Below, piece after piece: positions 8,449 to 17,352 of a stretch of 64,000 nt of DNA. How positions within the stretch are numbered: the first letter of the stretch is position 1; every line of letters starts with the position of its first letter. This DNA is from Oscillospiraceae bacterium. GTDB lineage: Bacteria; Bacillota; Clostridia; Oscillospirales; Oscillospiraceae. The position numbers and the translations under genes are program-made. The notes under the pieces are model-generated. The model did no database searches and was not told the DNA's origin. It saw only the letters and a list, made by a program, of their open reading frames with translations. The stretch is taken from the NCBI GenBank assembly GCA_015068425.1, contig SVKK01000004.1, positions 36,587 to 100,586 of the forward strand. The letters are read 5' to 3'.

Positions 8449-9690
8449 TTATCCTCTAAATCTCTTGTTCAAAACCTCAATAAGGTCATCGGGCATACCC
8501 AGCTCGACAGGCAGCACGGCGGAATTTATAACTCTCTCCATCATTCCGATGGCGAAATCCGCAGTAAGAGCCAGAGACTTGGGGCAAAGAGGTGCCATAG
8601 TGTCGTGGACTGTGTGGATTTCGGCGGTATTGGTGCGGCGGGAAATGCCGATGGCTGGGATGCCTTTATCGGCAAAGGCTGCACTGTCGCTGGCGTGGAC
8701 GATTTTGCTTATCTCGGCGGAGAAGCCAACTTCCCGGCAGTACTGGCGGGCGTAGCTCACCAAGTCGTCCTTGCCGGTGACAAAGAGGGTGTTGGCACCC
8801 AGAACGGTGCCGCACATATCAAAGTTGAAGCAGAACTTTATCTTTTCAACTTCCTGAGGATTTTGCTCTATAAAGGCGCGGGCACCCAGAAGACCCTGCT
8901 CCTCGCTGCCGCACCAGATAAAGCGCATATCCCGGCGGGGAGGATTTTCAAGGAAGTGCTTATAAAGCCACAAAATGGTGGCGCTGCCGGTGGCGTTATC
9001 CCAGCTGCCGGTGCCCACGGGGACACTGTCATAGTGAGCGGTGACAACTATTTCCTCGCCGCGGCTTTCGGTGCCGGGGATGAAGGCAATAACATTGCGG
9101 GAGGTATGGCGGGTCTCGGTAAATTCCGTTTCGATGCGAATGCGCTCGGCTCCGGAGCGGATAATGTCCGCGGCGTCGGCGGCGGTGATAACAAAGCCGG
9201 GAAGGCGGCCGTGTTTCAGGAACTTGGGGCGCAGGGGGCGGAGATAGAGATTATCCGCTGCGTGGGGATCATAGTGCTTGCCCTGAATAACCGCAAAGGC
9301 GGAAGCATGCTTCTCTATCATAAGCTTATAGGCCTCGGGGGTGGGGGAATCGATCATCACCAGATAGCCTTCAAGGCTTTCCATTCCAAGATAGTCCTCC
9401 TCCACGCCTCGGGCGGCGTAGTAGGGGCGCAGCTCAATGCCCTCGGGGAAGTCGCCGCCCAGACCGAAGGGTGCGCAGGCGATGGGCTTTTCATAGGGCT
9501 CTGCCACAGCCATGGAGCAGCGGTGGATCTCAAAGGCGGGAACATTGAAGTCCATAAGTTCAGCCTTGCCGCCTATTTTTTCTATTTCGGCAAGAATAAT
9601 CTTTGCCGCTTTAAGCTCCTGCTCCGTGCCGCCATAGCGGACAAAGCTGAGCTTTTGGGTCAGTTCATACTGGTAATTGCCGTTTGTCAT
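8449..9690 (-). CDS. M28-family zinc aminopeptidase
   Basis: 413 residues. The M28 metal ligands are visible: TAHYDSVPVG, SWDNATGSA (bridging Asp), the catalytic pair in CGSEEQG, HASDSAAF, and EIHTVHDTM. A PA-like insert lies between the N-terminal and catalytic parts. No signal peptide, so it is probably a cytosolic peptidase. The substrate is unknown. It starts 2 bp after thiI. Confidence 0.88.
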   Translation of the reverse strand: MTNGNYQYELTQKLSFVRYGGTEQELKAAKIILAEIEKIGGKAELMDFNVPAFEIHRCSMAVAEPYEKPIACAPFGLGGDFPEGIELRPYYAARGVEEDYLGMESLEGYLVMIDSPTPEAYKLMIEKHASAFAVIQGKHYDPHAADNLYLRPLRPKFLKHGRLPGFVITAADAADIIRSGAERIRIETEFTETRHTSRNVIAFIPGTESRGEEIVVTAHYDSVPVGTGSWDNATGSATILWLYKHFLENPPRRDMRFIWCGSEEQGLLGARAFIEQNPQEVEKIKFCFNFDMCGTVLGANTLFVTGKDDLVSYARQYCREVGFSAEISKIVHASDSAAFADKGIPAIGISRRTNTAEIHTVHDTMAPLCPKSLALTADFAIGMMERVINSAVLPVELGMPDDLIEVLNKRFRG

Positions 9691-9692
9691 TT

Positions 9693-10862
9693 TTATGCTA
9701 ACCTGATTCTTTCTATATTCTTTATTGCGTCTTCGATGAGCTCTTCCATATCAAGAGCTTTCTCGATCTCCTCGCACTCGGCAATGCTGGGTCTGAGCTT
9801 GGGGTGACGGGGGGTGAAGACGGTGCAGCAGTCCTCATAGGGGAGGATGCTGGTTTCAAAGGTGTCTATTTTACGGGCGAGAGAGACTATCTCCGCCTTG
9901 TCGAAGCCGATGAGGGGGCGCAGCACAGGCAGATCGGTGACCGCCTCGGTAACTGCCATTGCGGACATGGTCTGGCTTGCAACCTGACCGAGATTTTCGC
10001 CGGTTACAATAGCGCCGCAGCCGTTATCCTGAGCAATGCGCTGGGCTATGCGCATCATAAAGCGGCGCATAATAATGGTGAAATACTCCTCGGGGCACTT
10101 ATCCCGTATCTCCTCCTGAATATGGGTGAAGGGAACAATTTCAACCATCAGCTTGCCGCAGTAAGCGGTGAGCTTTTCAGCCAGAGTGAGAACCTTTTCC
10201 TTGGCTGCCTCGCTGGTATAGGGGAAGGAGAAGAAGTGGACGGGGATAAGGTGGACGCCGCGCTTTGCTATCATATAGCTGCTGACGGGGCTGTCTATGC
10301 CGCCGGAGAGGAGGGTGACGGCTCTGCCGTTGCTGCCAACGGGCATTCCGCCTGCGCCGGGCAGGGGGGTGGAGTGGACATAGGCGGCAAGGTCGCGGAC
10401 TTCAACATGGACTATAAGCTCGGGGGAGCGGACATCAACCTCGGTATCGGGGAAGGCCTCGGATAGAAGACCGCCAACATGCTGGCTCAGCTCGATGCTG
10501 GTGAGGGGAAAGCGCTTATCGCTGCGCTTGGACTCAACCTTGAAGGAGCGGGCGGCGGACATATCCTCCGCCAGATATTCGATGGCCTTGGCGGCGATGG
10601 CATCGGGGTCCTTTTCGCAGGCGGCTGCCCGGGTGATGGCGATAACTCCGAAAACCGTCTGAAGAGCCTCGAAGGCTCCGTCCATATCGCAGGAATCGTC
10701 CTGGGGCTCCACATAAACGGTGGACTGAAGGGCGTAGACCTTGAAAGAGCCAAATTCACGCAGACGGCGCACCACATTGGCGATGAGCTTCTGCTCGAAA
10801 TTTCTTCTGTTAAGCCCCTTCAGGACTATCTCGCCCTGTTTAAGCAAAATAATATCGTTCAT
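9693..10862 (-). CDS. thiI: tRNA 4-thiouridine synthase (ThiI)
   Basis: 389 residues: NFLD and THUMP domains (residues 1-165), then an AANH/PP-loop domain with ATP motif LSGGIDSPVSSYM near residue 183. It activates tRNA U8 for thiolation. It lacks the C-terminal rhodanese domain of E. coli ThiI, as is usual in Firmicutes, so the sulfur donor must differ in detail. In the minus-strand operon between comM and the M28 gene. Confidence 0.95.
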   Translation of the reverse strand: MNDIILLKQGEIVLKGLNRRNFEQKLIANVVRRLREFGSFKVYALQSTVYVEPQDDSCDMDGAFEALQTVFGVIAITRAAACEKDPDAIAAKAIEYLAEDMSAARSFKVESKRSDKRFPLTSIELSQHVGGLLSEAFPDTEVDVRSPELIVHVEVRDLAAYVHSTPLPGAGGMPVGSNGRAVTLLSGGIDSPVSSYMIAKRGVHLIPVHFFSFPYTSEAAKEKVLTLAEKLTAYCGKLMVEIVPFTHIQEEIRDKCPEEYFTIIMRRFMMRIAQRIAQDNGCGAIVTGENLGQVASQTMSAMAVTEAVTDLPVLRPLIGFDKAEIVSLARKIDTFETSILPYEDCCTVFTPRHPKLRPSIAECEEIEKALDMEELIEDAIKNIERIRLA

Positions 10863-10876
10863 TTAATAAAAACTCC

Positions 10877-12397
10877 TCAATTACTGTCATAGAGGGTGTA
10901 GCTGCGGTACTGCACTGCCTCGGCGATATGCTGAGGAAGAATATCCTCGCTGGAGTCAAGGTCGGCAATTGTGCGGGCAACACGGAGTATGCGGTCATAG
11001 CTTCTGGCGGTGAGGCCGAGAGCCTCAAAAGCGCCGCGCATCAGCTCCTCGCATTCGCTGCTGAGGGCGCAGTGCTCCCGCATATCCTTGGGCTGCATAT
11101 AGGCGTTGCAGCTGGCTCCCTTGTCGCCGAAGCGGCGGCTTTGAATGGCGCGCGCGGCGTTGACCCTTGCTTTTATCTCAGCGCTTGTCTCCCCCTTGGG
11201 GCGAGAGCGGAGAGAGTCAAAGTCCAGCGCGGGAACTTCAACAATAATGTCTACACGGTCCATAAGAGGACCGGAAATACGGCTTTGGTATTGGCGCAGG
11301 GAAGACTCTGTGCAGCGGCAGCGTCCGCCGCTGTGGCCGTACCAACCGCACTTGCAGGGATTCATTGCGCAGACCAGCATAAAGCGGCTGGGGAAGGAGC
11401 AGCTGCCTGCCGCCCGGGAGACGGTTATCTTTCCGTCCTCAAGGGGCTGGCGCAGAACCTCCAGAGTATCCCGGGAAAATTCGGGAAGCTCGTCTAAAAA
11501 GAGCACGCCTGTATGGGCAAGGCTTATCTCTCCGGGACGGGGATTGCTTCCTCCGCCGCTCATCGCCACATTGGAAACGGTGTGGTGGGGGGAGCGGAAG
11601 GGGCGGAGGGAGACTATGGGTCGGTCGGGAGTTGTGTTTCCCGCAACGGAGTGAACCTCCGTGGCTTCCGTCATCTCCTGACGGCTCATATCCGGCAAAA
11701 TTCCCGGCAGGCGCTTGGCCAGCATGCTTTTTCCGGAGCCGGGAGGGCCTACAAGGAGTATGTTGTGGCCGCCGGCGGCAGCAACCTCCAAAGCCCGCTT
11801 AACATTTTCCTGAGACTTCACATCGGCAAAATCCGGAACAGGAAGAGCATAGTCGGAAATTTTGGGGCTTTCGGCGGGAGCAATAAGAGCCTCGCCCTTG
11901 AGATGGGAGAGAAGCTCTCCCACGCTGCGGAGGGGATAAACCTTTATTTCCTGGGCAAAAGCCGCCTCGGAGGCGTTCTCGGCGGGGACAAAGAGCTCCT
12001 TTATGCCGCATTTGGCGGCGTGGAGAGCCATAGGCAGAGCACCCCGCACTCCCCGCACTTCACCGGTGAGGCTCAGCTCACCGATAAAAGCCGCGTCCTC
12101 CGGCAGAGATTTCAACTCTCCGGAGCACAGGAGAATGCCCAGCATAATAGGCAGGTCATAAACGGTGCCTGCTTTTTTTGTATCGGCAGGGGCGAGATTA
12201 ACGGTGAGGCGGCTTACGGGGAAGCCCAGTCCCGCGGTTTTGATGGCGGCACGGACTCTCTCCCTTGCCTCCTTGACGGCGGCGTCGGGGAGTCCGACTA
12301 TATCAAAGGCGGGCAGACCGTTGGAGAGGAAGCATTCGCAGCTTACCTCATAGCCTCCTATACCCTGAAGACCCAGAGAGCGGACACGGGATACCAT
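10877..12397 (-). CDS. comM: ComM/YifB-family Mg-chelatase-like AAA+ ATPase
   Basis: 506 residues. An N-terminal Lon-S5-like ChlI domain (about 1-170) precedes an AAA+ core with Walker A GPPGSGKSMLAKR near 216 and Walker B VLFLDELPEFS near 300. A Cys cluster follows (CAMNPCKCGWYGH). The C-terminal helical domain is intact. ComM drives branch migration during natural transformation in Gram-negatives; the role in Clostridia is less clear. Confidence 0.9.
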   Translation of the reverse strand: MVSRVRSLGLQGIGGYEVSCECFLSNGLPAFDIVGLPDAAVKEARERVRAAIKTAGLGFPVSRLTVNLAPADTKKAGTVYDLPIMLGILLCSGELKSLPEDAAFIGELSLTGEVRGVRGALPMALHAAKCGIKELFVPAENASEAAFAQEIKVYPLRSVGELLSHLKGEALIAPAESPKISDYALPVPDFADVKSQENVKRALEVAAAGGHNILLVGPPGSGKSMLAKRLPGILPDMSRQEMTEATEVHSVAGNTTPDRPIVSLRPFRSPHHTVSNVAMSGGGSNPRPGEISLAHTGVLFLDELPEFSRDTLEVLRQPLEDGKITVSRAAGSCSFPSRFMLVCAMNPCKCGWYGHSGGRCRCTESSLRQYQSRISGPLMDRVDIIVEVPALDFDSLRSRPKGETSAEIKARVNAARAIQSRRFGDKGASCNAYMQPKDMREHCALSSECEELMRGAFEALGLTARSYDRILRVARTIADLDSSEDILPQHIAEAVQYRSYTLYDSN

Positions 12398-12436
12398 TTT
12401 TATCTCACCTCATGTTTGTTGATTATTTGCGGAAAA

Positions 12437-14212
12437 TTATTCTTCTTCCTTGACAATAGCGATGTGGAGCTCATCCAGCTGGCGCTGCTCAACGGTGGAG
12501 GGAGCATCCATCATAACGTCCTGAGCCTTCTGGTTCATAGGGAAGGTGATAACCTCGCGGATGGACTCCTCGCCGGTGAGAAGCATAACAATGCGGTCAA
12601 CGCCGGGAGCTGCGCCTGCGTGGGGAGGAGCGCCGTAGGTGAAGGCGTTGTACATTGCGGGGAACTTGGCCTTAACATCCTCTTCGCCCAGACCCACCAT
12701 CTGGAAGGCCTTTATCATAATCTCGGGGCTGTGGTTGCGGACGGCGCCGGAGGCGGACTCATAGCCGTTGATAACAAGGTCATACTGGTTTGCGTTGATG
12801 GCAAGAAGCTTCTCAATGTCGCCCTCGGCATCAAGGAGAGCCTGCATGCCGCCCTGGGGCATGGAGAAGGGATTATGGCAGAACTCCAGCTCGCCGCTCT
12901 CTTCGCCCATCTCGTACATGGGGAAGTCAACAATCCAGCACATTGCGTACTGCTCCTCGTCAAAGTGGCCGGGAACGCGCTTGCCAAGCATGGTGCGGAT
13001 AACGCCTGCGGTTTTCTGTGCTGCCAGCTTCTTGCCGGCTGCCATGCAGACGAAGGAGCCGGGCTTGAGGCCGAGAGCGGCCTTAAACTGCTCACCAATG
13101 CCGGTGAGGAACTTGCTGATGCCGCCGGTGAGGTTGCCCTGTTCGTCAACCTTGACCCAGCAGGCCTTGTTGCCGGTCTGAACCTCAACATCAACAAGGA
13201 GCTTGTCTATCCACTTGCGGGCCTGGGTGAAATCGTGAACAACAACGGCCTTTACGCAGGCGCCCTCGAAGGGACCGAAACCGCAGCCCTGAACGGTCTC
13301 GCTTACATCCTGAAGCTCAAGGTCAATTCGAAGGTCGGGCTTATCGGAGCCATAGCGCTCCATAGCCTCGTTGAAGGGAATGTGGCGGAAGGGAGCCTCG
13401 CTTACGCGGCCCCACTTACCGAACTTTTTAAACAGGGGAACCATAACGTCTTCCAGAGTGGAGAGAACGTCTTCCTGGCTTGCCCAGCTCATTTCCATAT
13501 CCAGCTGATAGAACTCACCGGGGGTGCGGTCGCCGCGGGCGTCTTCATCGCGGAAGCAGGGGGCGATCTGGAAATAACGGTCGAAGCCGCTTGTCATAAG
13601 CAGCTGCTTGAACTGCTGGGGAGCCTGGGGCAGAGCATAGAACTTGCCGGGGTGCTTTCTTGCGGGAACAAGATAGTCGCGGGCGCCCTCGGGAGAGGAG
13701 GCGGTGAGGATGGGGGTGGTGATCTCAAGGAAGCCCTTTTCGGTCATCATGCGGCGAATTTCGGCAACAACCTGGCAGCGGAGGATGATGTTATTCTTAA
13801 CTGCTGGGTTGCGCAGGTCCAGATAGCGATACTTCAGTCGCTGCATCTCGTCAGCCTCGCGGCTGCGGTTGATTTCAAAGGGCAGCTCGTTATGCTGGCA
13901 GGTGCCAAGAACCTCGATGCGCTGGGGAACAACTTCGATGTCACCGGTGGCCTGCTTGGGGTTTTTGCTGCTGCGCTCCCGGACAACGCCCTCTACGGAG
14001 ATGGTGGTCTCCTTGTTCAGGGGCTTGATAACGCTCATCATTTCTTCGGTTTCAACAACCACCTGAGTGGTGCCGTAAAAATCGCGGAGGACGACGAAGG
14101 CAAGGCCTGCGCCAACTTCGCGGACATTTTCCATCCAGCCGCAGAGCTTCACGCTCTGACCGACGTGCTCGAGACGAAGCTCGTTGCAGTTATGGGTGCG
14201 GTTCTGCATCAT
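12437..14212 (-). CDS. aspS: Aspartyl-tRNA synthetase
   Basis: 591 residues, the bacterial-type AspRS with a GAD insertion. The N-terminal OB fold starts near CGWMENVREVGAGLAFVVLRD. Class II motif 2 is FRDEDARGDRTPGEFYQLD and motif 3 is GAAPGVDRIVMLLTG near the C terminus. SD AAAGGAG precedes the ATG. It follows hisS with only the RAYT gene between; hisS-aspS is a conserved Firmicutes pair. Expression is probably set by the distant T-box. Confidence 0.97.
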   Translation of the reverse strand: MMQNRTHNCNELRLEHVGQSVKLCGWMENVREVGAGLAFVVLRDFYGTTQVVVETEEMMSVIKPLNKETTISVEGVVRERSSKNPKQATGDIEVVPQRIEVLGTCQHNELPFEINRSREADEMQRLKYRYLDLRNPAVKNNIILRCQVVAEIRRMMTEKGFLEITTPILTASSPEGARDYLVPARKHPGKFYALPQAPQQFKQLLMTSGFDRYFQIAPCFRDEDARGDRTPGEFYQLDMEMSWASQEDVLSTLEDVMVPLFKKFGKWGRVSEAPFRHIPFNEAMERYGSDKPDLRIDLELQDVSETVQGCGFGPFEGACVKAVVVHDFTQARKWIDKLLVDVEVQTGNKACWVKVDEQGNLTGGISKFLTGIGEQFKAALGLKPGSFVCMAAGKKLAAQKTAGVIRTMLGKRVPGHFDEEQYAMCWIVDFPMYEMGEESGELEFCHNPFSMPQGGMQALLDAEGDIEKLLAINANQYDLVINGYESASGAVRNHSPEIMIKAFQMVGLGEEDVKAKFPAMYNAFTYGAPPHAGAAPGVDRIVMLLTGEESIREVITFPMNQKAQDVMMDAPSTVEQRQLDELHIAIVKEEE

Positions 14213-14241
14213 TTTGGTATTTCTCCTTTATATGTGAATTT

Positions 14242-14739
14242 TTATTTTGAATAGTATTCGTCCTCCGCCCATTTGGAGGGATTGGAGTCGATGTACCGGC
14301 AACAGTCGATATAATCGCGGTAATCGCGGCATATGTGTTCATAATATCCGCGTTGCCACAAGGAAATGTCGGCATCTCTGCTGTTTAGGCTCTTCAAAGC
14401 CGAGATTATTTTTGGCAATTCCGCCGTAGGGGTCGGACACCCGGCCGACCCTTGAGGGTTATCTATTCGCAGAATAAGATGCACATGGTTCGGCATGATC
14501 ACATAAGCATCCACAAACACATTGACGTATACATTCGGGATTGCTTGAATATGCTTTTCCACGATGCGTCCGATTGCGGACGGCTCTGCGCGCGGGCCGT
14601 CCGGGTGTACGGCCCCTACAACAGAAGAGAAAATGTTCGCGCGGTTTTTCGAACAGATGGTAACGAAGTAAGCCGCGTTAGTGCTGTAGTCAAATTCCTT
14701 CAATCGGAGCGATTTTCTATGTCGGATTTTCTCGCTCAT
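14242..14739 (-). CDS. REP-associated tyrosine transposase (RAYT, Y1_Tnp)
   Basis: 165 residues, HUH single-strand endonuclease/transposase family. The His-hydrophobic-His motif is in MPNHVHLIL and the likely catalytic Tyr is in RGYYEHICRDY. RAYTs act on REP hairpins next to a GTAG-type tetranucleotide, which is what the window's repeats show. It lies between hisS and aspS, with its ATG overlapping the hisS stop (ATGA), 29 bp before aspS. Two REP palindromes are embedded in frame and encode AVHPDGPRAEPS and QGSAGCPTPT. They fall outside the catalytic motifs, so the protein may still be active. Confidence 0.88.
   Translation of the reverse strand: MSEKIRHRKSLRLKEFDYSTNAAYFVTICSKNRANIFSSVVGAVHPDGPRAEPSAIGRIVEKHIQAIPNVYVNVFVDAYVIMPNHVHLILRIDNPQGSAGCPTPTAELPKIISALKSLNSRDADISLWQRGYYEHICRDYRDYIDCCRYIDSNPSKWAEDEYYSK
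14426..14451. repeat. REP palindrome inside the RAYT gene (copy 1)
   Basis: GTAG followed by GGGTCGG...CCGACCC on the plus strand. Same layout as intergenic REPs, and in frame with the RAYT coding sequence. Confidence 0.75.
14594..14619. repeat. REP palindrome inside the RAYT gene (copy 2)
   Basis: GGGCCGT...ACGGCCC followed by CTAC (GTAG on the other strand), close in sequence to the GGGCCGG REPs at 2575 and 57798. Confidence 0.78.
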
Positions 14740-16094
14740 TCGCGGATGAGGGCGGCGGAGGCTTTTGCTTCCATATCCTTTCTGATGATGGCTGCCGCTT
14801 CGGCGGCAGAGAGCTTGACCTGCTCGCCGGTAGTCATATTCTTCAGGGCAACCACGCCTTCGGCGATTTCATCCTCACCGATGAGAACGGTGTAGGGGAA
14901 GCCAAGCTTGGAGGCATAGCTCATACGGGCCTTGAACTTCTTTTTCTCGGTGTAAAGCTGGGTGCGGACTCCTGCGTCGCGCAGCACGGTGGCGGTCTTT
15001 ACAGCGTAGCCGATGTTATCGGTCATAGGGATAACAAGGGCCTCGGCGGGAGCGGATACGATCTCGTCGCTGAGAAGACCCTGCTCGGAGAGAACATAGA
15101 AAAGTCTGGTAACGCCGATGGAGATACCAACGCCGGGGAGAGCCTTGTCGGTATAATAGCCGGCAAGGTTATCGTAGCGTCCGCCGGAGCAGACGGAGCC
15201 GATTTCGGGGTGGTCCACCATAAGGGTCTCATAAACGGTGCCGGTGTAGTAGTCAAGACCACGGGCGATGGTAAGGTCAACGGCAAAGTTTTCCTCGGGT
15301 ACGCCGAACTCGGGGAGATAGGCAACAACAGCCTTCAGCTCCTCAAGACCTGTGTCGAAAATTTCGTCGCGTCCCACATACTGCTCCAGAGCGGAGAGAA
15401 CTTCGCTGTTGCTGCCGCTGATGGCGATGAATTTGAGTATTTCATCGGCCTGCTCTTCGCTGAGGCCGATCTCTTCACCCATCAGGATGACCTTCACCTT
15501 TTCCGCGCCTATCTTGTCCAGCTTATCAACGGTGCGCATAATGTCGCCGCTTTTTTCGCTGAGACCAAGCATGGAGTAAAAGCCGTTGAGGATTTTGCGG
15601 TTATTAACGCGGATGACGAACTTTTTCAGACCCAGACGGGAGAAGGTGCGGTAGATAACGGAGGGGATCTCCGCCTCGTTGATAATGTCCAGCCTGCCGT
15701 CGCCTATGATGTCGATATCGGCCTGATAGAACTCGCGGAAGCGGCCTCTCTGGGCGCGCTCGCCGCGGTACACCTTGCCTATCTGGTAGCGGCGGAAGGG
15801 GAAGGAGAGGTTGGGATAGTTGATGGCAACATATTTGGCAAGGGGAACGGTCAGGTCGAAACGCATAGCAAGATCTGTGTCGCCCTTCATAAAGCGATAT
15901 ATCTGCTTTTCGGTATCTCCGCCGCCCTTGGCCAGCAGAACCTCGGCGGCCTCAATGATGGGGGTATCCAAAGCTGTGAAGCCGTAGAGGGAATAGGTGT
16001 TACGCAAAACTTCCATAAAGCGCTCCATCTTTGCCTGATCGGCGGGGAGCAGCTCCATAAAGCCGGAGAGAGTGCGTGCTTTGATTCTTTCCAT
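14736..16094 (-). CDS. hisS: Histidyl-tRNA synthetase
   Basis: 452 residues, class II. Motif 1 region lies near DTPIIEAAEVL, motif 2 is RYQIGKVYRGERAQRGRFREF, and the histidine-specific motifs are RGLDYYTGTVYE and SGGRYDNLAG. SD GAAAGGAT precedes the ATG. First gene of hisS-RAYT-aspS. Its T-box lies about 1 kb upstream beyond a repeat block. Confidence 0.96.
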   Translation of the reverse strand: MERIKARTLSGFMELLPADQAKMERFMEVLRNTYSLYGFTALDTPIIEAAEVLLAKGGGDTEKQIYRFMKGDTDLAMRFDLTVPLAKYVAINYPNLSFPFRRYQIGKVYRGERAQRGRFREFYQADIDIIGDGRLDIINEAEIPSVIYRTFSRLGLKKFVIRVNNRKILNGFYSMLGLSEKSGDIMRTVDKLDKIGAEKVKVILMGEEIGLSEEQADEILKFIAISGSNSEVLSALEQYVGRDEIFDTGLEELKAVVAYLPEFGVPEENFAVDLTIARGLDYYTGTVYETLMVDHPEIGSVCSGGRYDNLAGYYTDKALPGVGISIGVTRLFYVLSEQGLLSDEIVSAPAEALVIPMTDNIGYAVKTATVLRDAGVRTQLYTEKKKFKARMSYASKLGFPYTVLIGEDEIAEGVVALKNMTTGEQVKLSAAEAAAIIRKDMEAKASAALIRE

Positions 16095-16170
16095 ATTTTC
16101 AATCCTTTCGGGAGTTTTTTACTTTGCTGTCGGGGGGGGGTGTGCAGTGAGGCAGGTGCTGAAAAGCGAA

Positions 16171-16332
16171 GCCTCCGGCGGGTAACTTTCCGTATCGACG
16201 GAAAGTAACCAAAGGGCGACCGGGGGCTGCGGCCCCCCTGGCCCCCGAGGGGCTTTCGAGAACGCTCCGCTTTTATTGGAGCGCGCCGTCAAGCGGCGAT
16301 GGTCCGGCGGCTGGCTTCGCAACGCCGCCTGC
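16171..16332. repeat. Long repeat G, copy 1
   Basis: About 162 bp, near-identical to 59952-60113. Contains an ACTTTCCGT/ACGGAAAGT hairpin around ATCG, a CCGGGGGC-type GC hairpin and a CGCTCC/GGAGCG stem. In both places repeat L follows at once. Confidence 0.85.
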
Positions 16333-16407
16333 TGCATTGGAAAACCTGCTGATATATTCCAAGTGCGATGCACCCACCGTAGGGCGGGAGTTTACTCCCG
16401 CCGAAAA

Positions 16408-16612
16408 ACATAACGAGGAGCCATCTCCGTGGCGCCGAACAGGCGCCATGGCGCAGCAGCGTCCTGAACGGAAAACGAGGGATGCACACTAAGGTTTCGG
16501 ATTTGATTATGTGGTACAATAGTTTTCCTTTTGTCGCAGTTGGGGAGTTTCCAAAGAGGGGCTTTCTGCGCCCCTCTTTGGTGGACTTTTCTTTCCATAT
16601 TCTTTTCGGCTG
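16408..16612. repeat. Long repeat L, copy 1 (divergent)
   Basis: Homologous to 52178-52410 and 57936-58167. The 5' hairpin reads TGGCGCC/GGCGCCA instead of GTGCTGCC/GGCAGC, with compensatory changes. It also has the CCAAAGAGGGG/CCCCTCTTTGG-type hairpin. The final CCATATTC palindrome is degraded. Confidence 0.8.
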
Positions 16613-16641
16613 CGTCGGGGACGGCGTCCCCGACGTCCCGT

Positions 16642-17100
16642 AACTTCCCTCCTCGCAGCATAGCTGCTGCGGTCGATGGCTAAAAACATGCCACCGGCAT
16701 GTTTTCTTAACGCCCCGACGTCGGAGACAACAATCCCTCCGTCTCGGCTAAAGCCGAGCCACCTCCCTTTGCAAGGGAGGCTTTGATGGCGGGAGCAAGC
16801 CCCCGCCCTACGAGGGGGCGGGCCGGCCAGTGTCCGGCCCCTACAACCGTTGCCTTGGGGCAGCAAATGTAGGGAACGGTCTTGACCGTTCCGAAATATA
16901 CACCTCATCCGACACGGCTAAAGCCGAGCCACCTCCCTTTGCAAGGGAGGCTTAAAAGGTGTATATTTGCATTTATTTTTGGGCGAAAGCCCAAGAAGAC
17001 TTGCGCTGCAGAAAATAATAAACGCAGGGAAAAGAGAATATTGAGCAGCGGGGGTTGTGAGGGGGCAAGGCCCCTTCACGATTAAAATAGGCTTATTTTT
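16642..17100. repeat. REP/hairpin array between the T-box and hisS (includes K copy 3)
   Basis: K-type module at 16642-16719 with GCAGC/GCTGC in place of GCGGC/GCCGC. Then CGGCT/AGCCG and CCTCCCTTTGCAAGGGAGG hairpins (twice), GTAG-flanked GGCGGG and GGGCCGG palindromes, and two short TTTTTGGGCGAAAGCCC hairpins (16976-16991 and 17096-17112). No credible coding sequence in 16095-17109. Confidence 0.8.
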
Positions 17101-17109
17101 GGGCGAAAG

Positions 17110-17335
17110 CCCAAAAATAAATGCTCTCATCCCTTGTATCGGGACGAGAGCATTTTGCTTTCGTGGTGCCACCCAATTTCGGCAGATTATCTGCCCTCTG
17201 GTTGTCTGCGCCATCTCCGCAGACTGAGCCCGCTCCCGGACTATCTTCACCTCCGCGCTTTCCGAAGAACTCTCAGCTATGTTCTTCTCTCTGTAAGGGG
17301 CATACGGGGGCTACTGGCTTCCGATCTATGCGGTA
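17110..17335 (-). promoter_or_regulatory. T-box leader, probable Asp (GAU) specifier
   Basis: On the minus strand the T-box core GGGTGGCACCACG is at 17162-17174. It is followed by a terminator, AAATGCTCTCGTCCC pairing with its complement and then ATTTTT (17112-17155); CGTCCC can instead pair with the T-box as antiterminator. Stem I has an AAGAAC/GTTCTT arm with GCTGAGAG loop. The specifier context GAA-GAT-A puts GAU at 17243-17245. T-boxes sense uncharged tRNA. GAU fits aspS in the downstream hisS-RAYT-aspS operon, about 1 kb away past repeats. Confidence 0.85.
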
Positions 17336-17352
17336 TATTAGCTTGGACTGTT

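Noticed and set aside
11513-14254. 913-codon open frame on the plus strand over comM and aspS
   Set aside because: Mirror frame of GC-biased codons. The minus strand encodes complete, conserved ComM, AspRS and part of RAYT here; the plus-strand product has no recognisable domain.
16918-17250. 110-codon open frame spanning the T-box and repeats
   Set aside because: It overlaps a clear T-box leader and is built from GGGCGAAAGCCC repeats.
17220-17260. Possible RNase P RNA because of the GAAGATAGTCCGGG string
   Set aside because: The surrounding sequence has a T-box core, antiterminator and terminator, and none of the other conserved P RNA segments.
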